This document shows, piece after piece, positions 1 through 7,079 of a DNA stretch of 64,000 nucleotides. The position numbers and the translations under genes were made by a program. Position 1 is the stretch's first letter. Each line of letters begins with the position of its first letter. The notes under the pieces were generated by a model. That model had not been told where the DNA came from. It was given only the letters and a program-made list of their open reading frames with translations, and ran no database searches. This stretch comes from Myxococcales bacterium (lineage in GTDB: Bacteria > Myxococcota_A > Polyangia > Palsa-1104 > JAEUJZ01): NCBI GenBank assembly GCA_016794365.1, contig JAEUKB010000021.1:62001-126000 (forward strand), read 5' to 3'.

Positions 1-106
1 TGTGATATAGATATCGATGAAAAAAGAGAGAGTATGCGATGAATAAAAATCAACACAAATCATCGCGTCGTGGTCAAAAAACAGAAAATTGAAGAAAGGA
101 TGATTC

Positions 107-754
107 ATGTCTAGCAAGATCATCGAAGACTTAACGCACATTCCAAACATCATCGCCGGACTGGGTCTTAGCATTGCGCAGGCGCAGAAAGCGTTTGATC
201 TGGACTACATCCAGTCGCTCGAGCGGATCTTGGTGATGGCGCAGTCGCTGCTCGGCGGGCGCAGCAGCGGTGAAGGCGGCACGCAGAGCACAGAGCTGAG
301 CGCGGCAGAGCGAGAGCGGCTGGCGCAGTTTCAGGGCTTTTTCAAAGAGCTGATCGTGGCGCTCGCTCCGAGTCGCTATCAGTTCACAGAGACGACGCTG
401 TCGGTCAAGCTCGACCTGGCGCAGCACCTGGATGTCTCGGCGGGCGGTGGAGTGTCGGCGGGAATCTCGGGCGTGGCGGTCAATGCGGCGCTGAGCATCG
501 GCTATGGCAGCGACTATCGCGGGGCCGCAGAGTGTCGGACTGTGCTGCAAGCGATTCCGTCGGACCCGGCGACGCTGCGGCTGCTGCTCGATCGCGCCAA
601 AGAGCTGTCTAACAAAGAGCTGACGCTTCCTGCGCGCAGCAAAGCAGACAGTGAGATCTTGTCGCAGAGCAGTCGGATCTATGAGCGCATGGTCGGAGTG
701 CCTCCGGCTCGCATCACAGAGAGCACAGAGAACACAAAGAGCACCACGACCTAG
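107..754 (+). CDS. Conserved protein of unknown family, orphan copy
   Basis: I do not recognise a named family. The 215-residue product is soluble, with no signal peptide or membrane segment. Residues 1-50 look helical and contain an AQKAFDL motif. A Gly/Ser-rich, beta-looking stretch follows (about 85-150), with VAVNAALSIGYGSDYRGAAEC near its end, and the tail is polar. A purine-rich ribosome site (gaagaaagga) lies just upstream of the ATG. The protein is a clear paralogue of the one at 33863, with near-identical first 17 residues and central block, but here it lacks the three companion genes found there. The upstream 100 bases are AT-rich and the neighbourhood is accessory DNA, so it may be a detached copy of the operon gene. 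Confidence 0.8.
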   Translation: MSSKIIEDLTHIPNIIAGLGLSIAQAQKAFDLDYIQSLERILVMAQSLLGGRSSGEGGTQSTELSAAERERLAQFQGFFKELIVALAPSRYQFTETTLSVKLDLAQHLDVSAGGGVSAGISGVAVNAALSIGYGSDYRGAAECRTVLQAIPSDPATLRLLLDRAKELSNKELTLPARSKADSEILSQSSRIYERMVGVPPARITESTENTKSTTT

Positions 755-887
755 CGGCCCATAGGAGTCCTGTCCACGCGCAAAGGGGGCCGCAGAAGGA
801 GTCTCTCCATTCGCCAGATGTTGGCCATTTTCGGTCGATTTGGGCGATTTTCAGCCATTTTTGGCGATTTTCAGAAACGCGATGTGT

Positions 888-3110
888 TCAGCCCGGAACG
901 TCTTTGCAGCGTGCCTGGGTCCAGATCGCGACATCATTTTTGCTGCTGCACTGCTGTAGATCGCGTCCGCCGCTTCCGTTGTCTCCTGCGCGAAGATAGA
1001 GCGTAAGGGGGCCGGTCCGTGCTCCCTTCCAATCACAGCGGACTTCGCGACAAGATCCCGGTTCCAGTGCGCCACTTAGCGTAGCGGTGCAGAGAAGCGG
1101 CGCGCCCTTCACGGGATCGCCATCATAAAAGGAGTGCTCTGTCACCGTCGGTGTTGCCACTGCACCACGATTGCAGATAAGCCCAGCGAGCTGCCACGAC
1201 GCTTGACAGCTTGGGCTGAGCGTCTGCGTGACAAAGCGCGCGGTCAGATCATAGGACGCTGGGATGCTTCCCGCTGGCATCGTTTCCGATGTGTTCGCGC
1301 GAAAGGAATTGTGCAGCTTCCACGACGCTGGCGTGGGAATTGGAACCACAAGGGATTCCAAAATGTTCGAGATCTGATACGCGTGCTGATTCCAGATCGG
1401 ACGGGTCTTGGTCCAGCGATTCTGCGGATCGGTCAGGATCAGGATTCCTCCGCCTGGGCCACCCCATGGAGTCCGTGAGTTCTGCTCGGGGGCTCCGACG
1501 CGCAGACAGGCTCCCAGGTTGTCGTTTGGAACATCGCTTGTCACCACGATGTCTGCATGTCCGTCTCCGTCCGCATCTGCGACCACAGGAAGCTCTAGTC
1601 CCGTGCTGCTCATCACGCTGCGCGCCGCCAAGACACGTCCGTCCAGACCGGAAAAGATACGCAGCCAGCACTCATCGCGATGAAGCACTTCCGGTACTCC
1701 GTCTCCGTTCAGATCAATCACAGAGACACCAGCGGCCCCTGATGAATAGTCATCGATCGGACGTGACCACAGGACTCCTTTGCGGGCCCCCAAGCAGCCT
1801 ATTTTCTTGGGACGCTCGACGCAGCGCAGCGAATATGCGGTCACAGACTTGGCCGATGCGATGACAAAGTCCGGTCGTCCATCACGATCCAGATCAGCAA
1901 TCGCTGCGGGTCCGCCCCAGATGCCATCGCTGTCTTGCAAGGTGTCTGGACCGAAGATCACGCGCCGGTTTGCATAGTCGTATACCTGCACGGTCAGCGC
2001 GGGAGAAGTCGATTCCACCAGCAGCAGATCGGGCTTGCCATCCCCTGAAAAGTCCGCGATCTGCGCAAAGAAAGGATCGGTGGTGAGCGACGGAGGTGTC
2101 TTGTCTGCTCCGGTCACTGCATCGTAGATGCGATCGCTTGCAATCAGCTCTGCGATGCCATCTTCATCCAAGTCCGCAGCCACCGATACAGAGCCCCAGG
2201 ATGCGCTCAAGCTGGGCTGGGTAAAGACAGTCTGAATCCGCGCTGGACTGCCCGGAATGTAGCGTGACACTTGCGCGGAAACTACGATCTCTGGCGGGGA
2301 TTTTCCGTCGAGATCTGCGATTGTGGGAGCGCTCCACAGATCGACTCCAGCGGGATTCCTTTCCCGCACAGGATGATCGGATCGGGCCTGTAGGATTCCT
2401 TGGTGATTGAACACGACCAGCCGCATATCGGCATCCAGCGTGACAATCTCTGCGAAACCATCTGCATCGAGATCTGCGACGGCAAGCTGTGCTTGTGCAG
2501 CGCCCAGCAGAGACACCCCTTTGCGCTCAAAACGAAGCGAGCAGTCACTGGGTCGCAGTGCCAGCAGGATGTCTGGGAATGCGGTGGTGATGACTTCTGG
2601 CTGACCATCTTGATCGAGATCCGCCACAATCGGAGTCGCCATCACCTGCCGATCACGCAAGTGACAGCGCACCTGCGGAGCGCGAAACTGATCAGGGGAA
2701 AAGGAGCCTCCCAAGCAGCGGACATCGATCGGGACAAGCTGCGAACAGAGCGCAAAGGGAATGCAGCCACCGTCGTAACAGCGCTGATCATTTTGACAGT
2801 CGTCTCCGCTTGTACACGCGCCGAAGTCGGGTAGACAGACTCCGTGTCGGCAGTGGAGCCCGCTGGTGCAGCCATGCTCTTCGTGACACGGAATTCCGCG
2901 ACAGCCATCGGCGTTTTCCACTTCGCGATCGGGCGGCAGCGTACCTGCGTCTGGAGGCACGGCATCGAGATCTGTCTGTGCGCGCTCTGCTTCGCAGCCA
3001 GTCTGTAGCGTCAGCGCAAAAAGTGGCACAAGCAGGCTATGACAGCGCGCAGCATGACAGAGCGCAGCAAGGAAGCAAGTGGAGCGAAGGGAGAGCGACA
3101 GCGCACTCAT
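888..3110 (-). CDS. VCBS/FG-GAP repeat lipoprotein
   Basis: A predicted exported protein of 740 residues. The N-terminus is hydrophobic and ends at LQTGC, a plausible but imperfect lipobox, followed by an acidic linker. A Cys-rich stretch comes next (about 68-130), then about eight VCBS/FG-GAP-type repeats with DxDxDG calcium-binding loops such as VADLDQDGQPEV, IADLDRDGRPDF and VADADGDGHADI. The last 200 residues hold further Cys pairs and look beta-sandwich-like. Such proteins form beta-propellers on the surface or in the periplasm; the ligand is unknown. The start is uncertain because the N-terminal region is long and Cys-rich. It is divergent from the truncated VWA-like gene, and a paired TGGTCC site lies in its upstream region. 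Confidence 0.85.
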   Translation of the reverse strand: MSALSLSLRSTCFLAALCHAARCHSLLVPLFALTLQTGCEAERAQTDLDAVPPDAGTLPPDREVENADGCRGIPCHEEHGCTSGLHCRHGVCLPDFGACTSGDDCQNDQRCYDGGCIPFALCSQLVPIDVRCLGGSFSPDQFRAPQVRCHLRDRQVMATPIVADLDQDGQPEVITTAFPDILLALRPSDCSLRFERKGVSLLGAAQAQLAVADLDADGFAEIVTLDADMRLVVFNHQGILQARSDHPVRERNPAGVDLWSAPTIADLDGKSPPEIVVSAQVSRYIPGSPARIQTVFTQPSLSASWGSVSVAADLDEDGIAELIASDRIYDAVTGADKTPPSLTTDPFFAQIADFSGDGKPDLLLVESTSPALTVQVYDYANRRVIFGPDTLQDSDGIWGGPAAIADLDRDGRPDFVIASAKSVTAYSLRCVERPKKIGCLGARKGVLWSRPIDDYSSGAAGVSVIDLNGDGVPEVLHRDECWLRIFSGLDGRVLAARSVMSSTGLELPVVADADGDGHADIVVTSDVPNDNLGACLRVGAPEQNSRTPWGGPGGGILILTDPQNRWTKTRPIWNQHAYQISNILESLVVPIPTPASWKLHNSFRANTSETMPAGSIPASYDLTARFVTQTLSPSCQASWQLAGLICNRGAVATPTVTEHSFYDGDPVKGAPLLCTATLSGALEPGSCREVRCDWKGARTGPLTLYLRAGDNGSGGRDLQQCSSKNDVAIWTQARCKDVPG

Positions 3111-3170
3111 ACGTACACGCTATCACAGCATGCGTACCGTGCCGGTTTTGATGATCGCGCACAGACAACT

Positions 3171-3187
3171 GGACCACAGCGGGACCA
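3171..3187 (-). promoter_or_regulatory. Paired TGGTCC site, third copy, outside the element
   Basis: On the minus strand this reads TGGTCCC followed, one helical turn (11 bp) later, by TGGTCC. The same spaced pair occurs inside both ends of the integrative element (4030-4047 and 6250-6267), but in the opposite orientation. It lies 61-77 bp upstream of the VCBS gene and just before the point where the VWA-like gene loses its 5' end. It may mark the edge of a second, related insertion, or be a binding site for the same integrase. Confidence 0.45.
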
Positions 3188-3969
3188 CGCAGCGTATATT
3201 TCTGCGCTCATTCCGTCGGGAACAGGCCGATGCGCGACATCAGGTATGACAAGCTACCGATGTTCATCGGGCAGATCATCATGAAGAACTACGTGCCGGG
3301 TCCGGCGGTCAGCTTCGCTGCGATTGGGGATGCCAACAGCGACGGGGCTCCGCTACAAGTTGGACAGTTTGAGGCAGACAATCGACTCGATGATGTTCTG
3401 TCGAAAGTGTGGATCGAAGAAGGCGGTGGCGGAACCGGTCAGGAATCGTACGAGCTGGCGGCCTACTTTTACGCGCGCCACTCTGTCCTCGACTGTCTGA
3501 AGCAGGGACGCAAAGGCTACTTCTTCTTTTTGGGGGACGAAGGCTTCTATCCGCAGGTTCGTCGCGAGCAGGTGCGGCGCATACTCGGACGAGAGGAGTC
3601 AGCGGATCTCGACGCCAAGACGATCTTTGCCGAGCTTGCGCAGAAGTATCACGTCTTCTTCATCTATCCGCAGAAGTCGATGGCAGAGCGGCGAAGCGAC
3701 ATCGATGCAGAGATCAAAAAGCGCGTGGAAGCCGCAGGCGGAATCTACGAAGGCGTGGATGTGCGCGCATCGCTCATCTGGGACAACCGCAACGATCTGG
3801 ATCTGCACATGATCACACCGTCGGGAGAGCACATCTTCTACGGACACAAGCAGTCACACTGTCGCGGTGAGCTGGATGTGGATCGCAATGTGCGCGGTGA
3901 GACCACCAAGCCAGTGGAAAACATTCGCTGGCGAAAAGGAACGGCGACTGCTGGTTCATATCGGCTGTA

Positions 3970-3987
3970 CGTGCAGAACGACCGCTT
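3970..3987 (+). repeat. attL-like direct repeat (left end of element)
   Basis: The sequence cgtgcagaacgaccgctt recurs at 6379-6396 with one mismatch (g/t at the eleventh base). It encodes the VQN of the interrupted reading frame. The mismatch changes the following codon from Tyr to Asp, so the junction is not silent on this side. Confidence 0.75.
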
Positions 3988-4029
3988 GCGCCAATCTTCC
4001 GTCGCTGGGAACGCAGCTTGGGGAGCGTG

Positions 4030-4047
4030 TGGTCCCAGCGTGGTCCC
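4030..4047 (+). promoter_or_regulatory. Paired TGGTCC site inside left end
   Basis: Two TGGTCCC copies 11 bp apart lie 43 bp inside the left repeat. They match the pair inside the right end in sequence, spacing and orientation, as expected for arm-type integrase binding sites. No experiment supports this; the inference rests on position and repetition. Confidence 0.5.
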
Positions 4048-4110
4048 GCTTGAACAGCGAGTCCAAACAGAGTCCAAACAGAGTCGATAGGAATCGGATC
4101 TGAGCGAGGA

Positions 4111-4518
4111 CTACTTGGGAAGGATACCGAAGTACTTGAGCAGCTCTTGTTCGTCAGAAGACACAATCCGATCGACGCCATCTTCGCGGATCAAGCGATG
4201 AAGCTGGAGCAGTCCGATCTTGGTCTGGACCAAGGTTCCGATGCGCTCAAAGCCGGGCATCATGCGCGCGCGGATCTTGGCAAAGGCTTCTTCAAACTCG
4301 GGTGTGTTGCGACCGGGGGCAAGACGTACATCCGATAGCAGGCAGCGACCCCGACGACCGATGCGATTGATGGCGGTAATGACGGGCTCGTAGGCATCGG
4401 GAATGCTCGCAGGATCGGCCAGGACTTGCGCGCTGCGGATGACGCGGATCACCTTGCCGTGATGTTCGAGGCGTACACACACATACTCATTTTGGAAGAG
4501 CACTTCATCCTTGGACAT
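4111..4518 (-). CDS. SpoIIAA-like conserved hypothetical protein
   Basis: A cytoplasmic protein of about 135 residues with an alternating beta/alpha pattern and the conserved block GRRGRCLLSDVRLAPGRN near its middle. This resembles SpoIIAA/STAS-like small proteins that are common in myxobacteria and have no assigned function. I place the start at MSKDEV (4518) because the 11 residues upstream of it look non-coding. It is cargo of the integrative element, on the same strand as the integrase but separated from it by an opposing lipoprotein gene, so it is probably transcribed on its own. Confidence 0.65.
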   Translation of the reverse strand: MSKDEVLFQNEYVCVRLEHHGKVIRVIRSAQVLADPASIPDAYEPVITAINRIGRRGRCLLSDVRLAPGRNTPEFEEAFAKIRARMMPGFERIGTLVQTKIGLLQLHRLIREDGVDRIVSSDEQELLKYFGILPK

Positions 4519-4610
4519 GGTGACCAATCCTGATCCAAAAGACTGTAACACATCGCTGTAAGGTCTGCTGCGGTCACGCTCCCTAAGTGGATAGAGAAAA
4601 GGAACGAGTC

Positions 4611-5135
4611 ATGCGCCGATCGATATTAGGAGTAGTAAGTGTCTCTTTATTGCTGGGCTGTGGCGGTGGAGAGGTCGGTACAGCGACGGGAACATCTTCT
4701 TGGCGAGAGTGTACGCTGGTCGGCTGTTATAGCTCGGTGGGCCTGAGTGCGAAGTTCCCTGCGGGCGCTGCGGATCTTCAAACGCTGTCGCTTCAGATCT
4801 GTCGCAATGGCTCCTGTGAGATCCTGCCCGTCTTGTGGAGCGAGCGACAGCCGAGCGTGTCCGACTGTCGCGGGGCAGGGCGGATGTACTGCTCGCTGCT
4901 GAGTCGGAAAGACGGAACGATCGAGCTTCGACTTACGCTGGTGAATCCGCCAGGAGAAGATGTGGAGCGCTACTTTCAAGACGGGGATCGCTACAAGGTG
5001 AGCATCACCGCTGCCGACGGTGCGACGCTGTTTGTGGTCGATCAGGCAGTGACCTATCATCGCTTTTATCCAAACGGTCCCGAGTGCGGTCCGAGCTGTA
5101 AGAGCGCTGTACTTACCCCTTCTTCGGCAACGTAA
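4611..5135 (+). CDS. Small lipoprotein, element cargo
   Basis: The 174-residue product starts MRRSILGVVS and has a lipobox SLLLGC with the lipidated Cys near residue 17, followed by a Gly-rich linker. The mature part has paired cysteines (ECTLVGCYS, ICRNGSCE, CRGAGRMYC, ECGPSCK), suggesting a disulfide-stabilised beta domain. A ribosome site (aaggaacgag) precedes the chosen ATG; an ATG 24 bases upstream is less well placed. The 3' end overlaps the 3' end of the converging integrase gene by 23 bp. The function is unknown. Confidence 0.75.
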   Translation: MRRSILGVVSVSLLLGCGGGEVGTATGTSSWRECTLVGCYSSVGLSAKFPAGAADLQTLSLQICRNGSCEILPVLWSERQPSVSDCRGAGRMYCSLLSRKDGTIELRLTLVNPPGEDVERYFQDGDRYKVSITAADGATLFVVDQAVTYHRFYPNGPECGPSCKSAVLTPSSAT

Positions 5136-6243
5136 ACAGCGTGCGCTCCAGCTCTTCTGCCAGAAAATCGGGCGACAGATGACTGTAGATCATCGTGATC
5201 TTGATGTCGCTGTGGCCCAAGATCTTGGACAGCGCGAGCAGGTTGCCTCCTGACATGATGTAGTGCGACGCATAGGTGTGACGCAGCAGATGCCATGGAT
5301 GGGAAACGGTACGCAGACCCACTTCCTTCATCAGCGCAGGCAGACCGAGCATCGCATCGCTAGAGGCCACCTTGGTGTGGGTATGTCCGATCGGAAACAG
5401 CAGATCTTCCGTCGAGTGAGCGCTGTGTTCGAGCCACGCTGTCAGGATCGGAATCAGCACAGAAGGAATGCGCAGATGTCGCGTCCGTCCGCTCTTGGTG
5501 GGACCGCTGTAGCTGCGCGCGATCGTGAGCCTGTTCGTCTTCAGATCGATGTCTTGTTGACGCAGACCCAGCAGCTCTCCTTTGCGGATTCCGGTATGCA
5601 GGACCAGACAGAGCGCAACATACAGGCGCAGTCCGTGCGGCGTTTCAGCACGCTGTCTGGCACCACAAAGGAGCGTATCCACTTCCGATGCAGACAGAAA
5701 ATCGAGCGTGCTTTCTGCGTGGGGACGCTCGATTCCGCGACAGGGATTGTGCGGAGCCAGACCCTGCGCTTGGGCCCAGGAAAACATCACGCTGAGCATC
5801 GCGAGGATGTTCTTGACGGTTCCGTTTGCGTGGGTCTTGCACAGTCCGTTGCGCAGCGTCACCACGTCGCGCGCGGTCACATCCTGTACGTTTCGCGTTC
5901 CGATCCTGTGCATCACATGACGCAGCAGAGACTTGGCGGTGATGCGATAGCGCGCAAGGTCTTTGATCTTGGGCCGACTGTAGTCTGTTAGGAATCGTTC
6001 GATCAGCGCTGACACCGTCGGATACGTCAGTCTGGTTCGTTCAGGAATGCCAGCTTGTCCGCGTGCGATGCGTGCTTCAATCTCTTTGAGCATGCGCCGT
6101 GCGTCCGCTGCGGTCGGCTGGTGACTGGCCATCTGGCGACGACGACCGTGTTCATAAAAGCGCAGATAGTAGCCGATGAAGCGCGCTCCCTTGGTACGAC
6201 GGATGACTTCTCCCACGCTGTCCCCCACCTGCGATCGTATCAC
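5113..6243 (-). CDS. Tyrosine recombinase (site-specific integrase)
   Basis: The 376-residue protein has the usual integrase layout: an N-terminal beta arm-binding region (ARFIGYYLRFYEHGRRRQ), a core-binding helical domain (about 60-160), and a C-terminal catalytic domain. The visible catalytic residues are Arg in HTGIRKGELLGL, His and Arg in HLLRHTYASH, His in LGHSDIKIT and the nucleophile Tyr in IYSHLS. It should catalyse integration and excision of the element between the 18-bp repeats. Its start codon lies 7 bp from a paired TGGTCC site, so binding there could also regulate its own transcription. The gene appears intact. Confidence 0.93.
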   Translation of the reverse strand: MIRSQVGDSVGEVIRRTKGARFIGYYLRFYEHGRRRQMASHQPTAADARRMLKEIEARIARGQAGIPERTRLTYPTVSALIERFLTDYSRPKIKDLARYRITAKSLLRHVMHRIGTRNVQDVTARDVVTLRNGLCKTHANGTVKNILAMLSVMFSWAQAQGLAPHNPCRGIERPHAESTLDFLSASEVDTLLCGARQRAETPHGLRLYVALCLVLHTGIRKGELLGLRQQDIDLKTNRLTIARSYSGPTKSGRTRHLRIPSVLIPILTAWLEHSAHSTEDLLFPIGHTHTKVASSDAMLGLPALMKEVGLRTVSHPWHLLRHTYASHYIMSGGNLLALSKILGHSDIKITMIYSHLSPDFLAEELERTLFTLPKKG

Positions 6244-6249
6244 GGTCTG

Positions 6250-6267
6250 TGGTCCTTTGGTGGTCCC
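6250..6267 (+). promoter_or_regulatory. Paired TGGTCC site upstream of integrase
   Basis: TGGTCC and TGGTCCC copies lie 11 bp apart between the integrase start codon and the right repeat. They match the left-end pair in orientation and spacing. The site overlaps where the integrase promoter should be, which would allow autoregulation. Confidence 0.5.
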
Positions 6268-6378
6268 ACTTTTTTGTGCTGATTTCCGTCGAGAAACGGG
6301 TCTTTCTTTATGCTCTGCTGCACATGCAAAGTGCCAAGTCTGCGAAACGACAGCGGAATCCGTTTGGGGGCAGTGGTT

Positions 6379-6396
6379 CGTGCAGAACTACCGCTT
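6379..6396 (+). repeat. attR-like direct repeat (right end of element)
   Basis: The sequence cgtgcagaactaccgctt matches 3970-3987 at 17 of 18 positions. It keeps the Tyr codon (tac) that the family sequence expects after VQN, so this copy probably preserves the original target sequence. Confidence 0.75.
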
Positions 6397-6910
6397 TCAT
6401 GAGCGCGAGCGTGAGCCGACTCCCTATCGGGTCGAGCTGGAAGTGAACGGTCAGATTCAGCACTTTTCCGGTGTGATCTCGGGCAAAGGGGAAACCGGAC
6501 CAAACAGCGACATTCAGATCGCAGAGTTTGTCTACAATCCCAGCGAGCGTCCGAGCGATTCTGGGCAGAGCACGAGTGAAAATCCGCTCTACGCGAACTA
6601 CCAAGACGACGTGATTATTAGGCAGTGGGCAGGTGTCATATCGCCCGAGCACATCCTAAGAATCGAAGATCCCAAGTCGATCATTGATGTGATGCTCGGT
6701 GCGCTGGCGCTGGTGGGAGGACAGCGGAATCTCGACGGATATCTGCGTGACATGCAGGATCGGGGGCAGCAAGATCTGCGACAAGATCAGGCCCTGGCGA
6801 CGCTGGGATCGCTGGCCAGCTCGCTCAGCATGGCGCGCTCGCAGGTGTCGGGTCAGATTCCGGGTCTGCCGCAGTCCGGTTCAAGCAGCGGTCGCTCCCG
6901 TCGGTTCTGA
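6389..6910 (+). pseudogene. VWA-like/DUF2135-type protein, C-terminal remnant
   Basis: These 173 codons continue the protein interrupted at 3979: YRFHEREREPTPYRVELEVNG completes the beta domain, followed by a linker and an Ala/Gln/Ser-rich C-terminus (LASSLSMARSQVSGQIPG). The frame is open upstream through the right end of the element, but that part is unrelated to the family. No ribosome site or plausible start precedes the fragment, so it is probably not translated by itself. Confidence 0.75.
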
Positions 6911-7079
6911 TGTGGCCTTCCATGTCTGTTCGCTGCATCGCTTGGATGTGTACGCAGCGAGACCTGCTCGGAATCTTGTGGGAACAGACGCAAGCAGACC
7001 GCCAAGAGTAAGCGCGGTTTGTGCTAGTGTCGCGTCGTCCCTACACGATGATCTCGGGTGAGAAAGGACACCAAATCCT

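Larger units (their letters stand above)
3230..4090 (+). pseudogene. VWA-like/DUF2135-type protein, N-terminal remnant of a split gene
   Basis: The first 250 codons resemble the body of myxobacterial VWA-like proteins: VSFAAIGDAN, then a Gly-rich GGGGTGQESYELAAYFYARH, then GYFFFLGDE, and a DUF2135-like beta domain (SLIWDNRNDLDLHMITPSG) up to GSYRLYVQN. At codon 250 the family sequence stops and unrelated residues run to a TAG at 4088-4090. The missing continuation (YRFHERE...) begins at 6389, beyond the integrative element, in the matching frame. The 5' end is also lost: the reading frame is open only back to 3155, and the segment that should carry the N-terminal beta-strand and MIDAS-type motif is absent. 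The gene is therefore damaged at both ends. A truncated product could still be made. Confidence 0.75.
3970..6396. mobile_element. Compact 2.4-kb integrative element inserted in a VWA-like gene
   Basis: The element is bounded by 18-bp direct repeats (17 of 18 identical) and carries three genes: a SpoIIAA-like protein, a lipoprotein and a tyrosine recombinase that faces inward from the right end. No replication, conjugation or phage structural gene is present. Deleting one repeat plus the interior (2409 bp) fuses ...YVQN to YRFHERE... in frame and rebuilds a DUF2135-like domain, which is strong evidence for the boundaries. Paired TGGTCC sites lie just inside each end. Whether it can still excise is unknown. 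Confidence 0.75.

Noticed and set aside
760-800. Remnant of a second ribosome site and start like that at 33850
   Set aside because: The ataggagtcc match to the operon's second-gene leader is only about ten bases and no coding similarity follows.
3230-6910. tRNA gene as attachment site of the integrative element
   Set aside because: No cloverleaf or tRNA-like 3' end was found at either repeat; the target is protein-coding.
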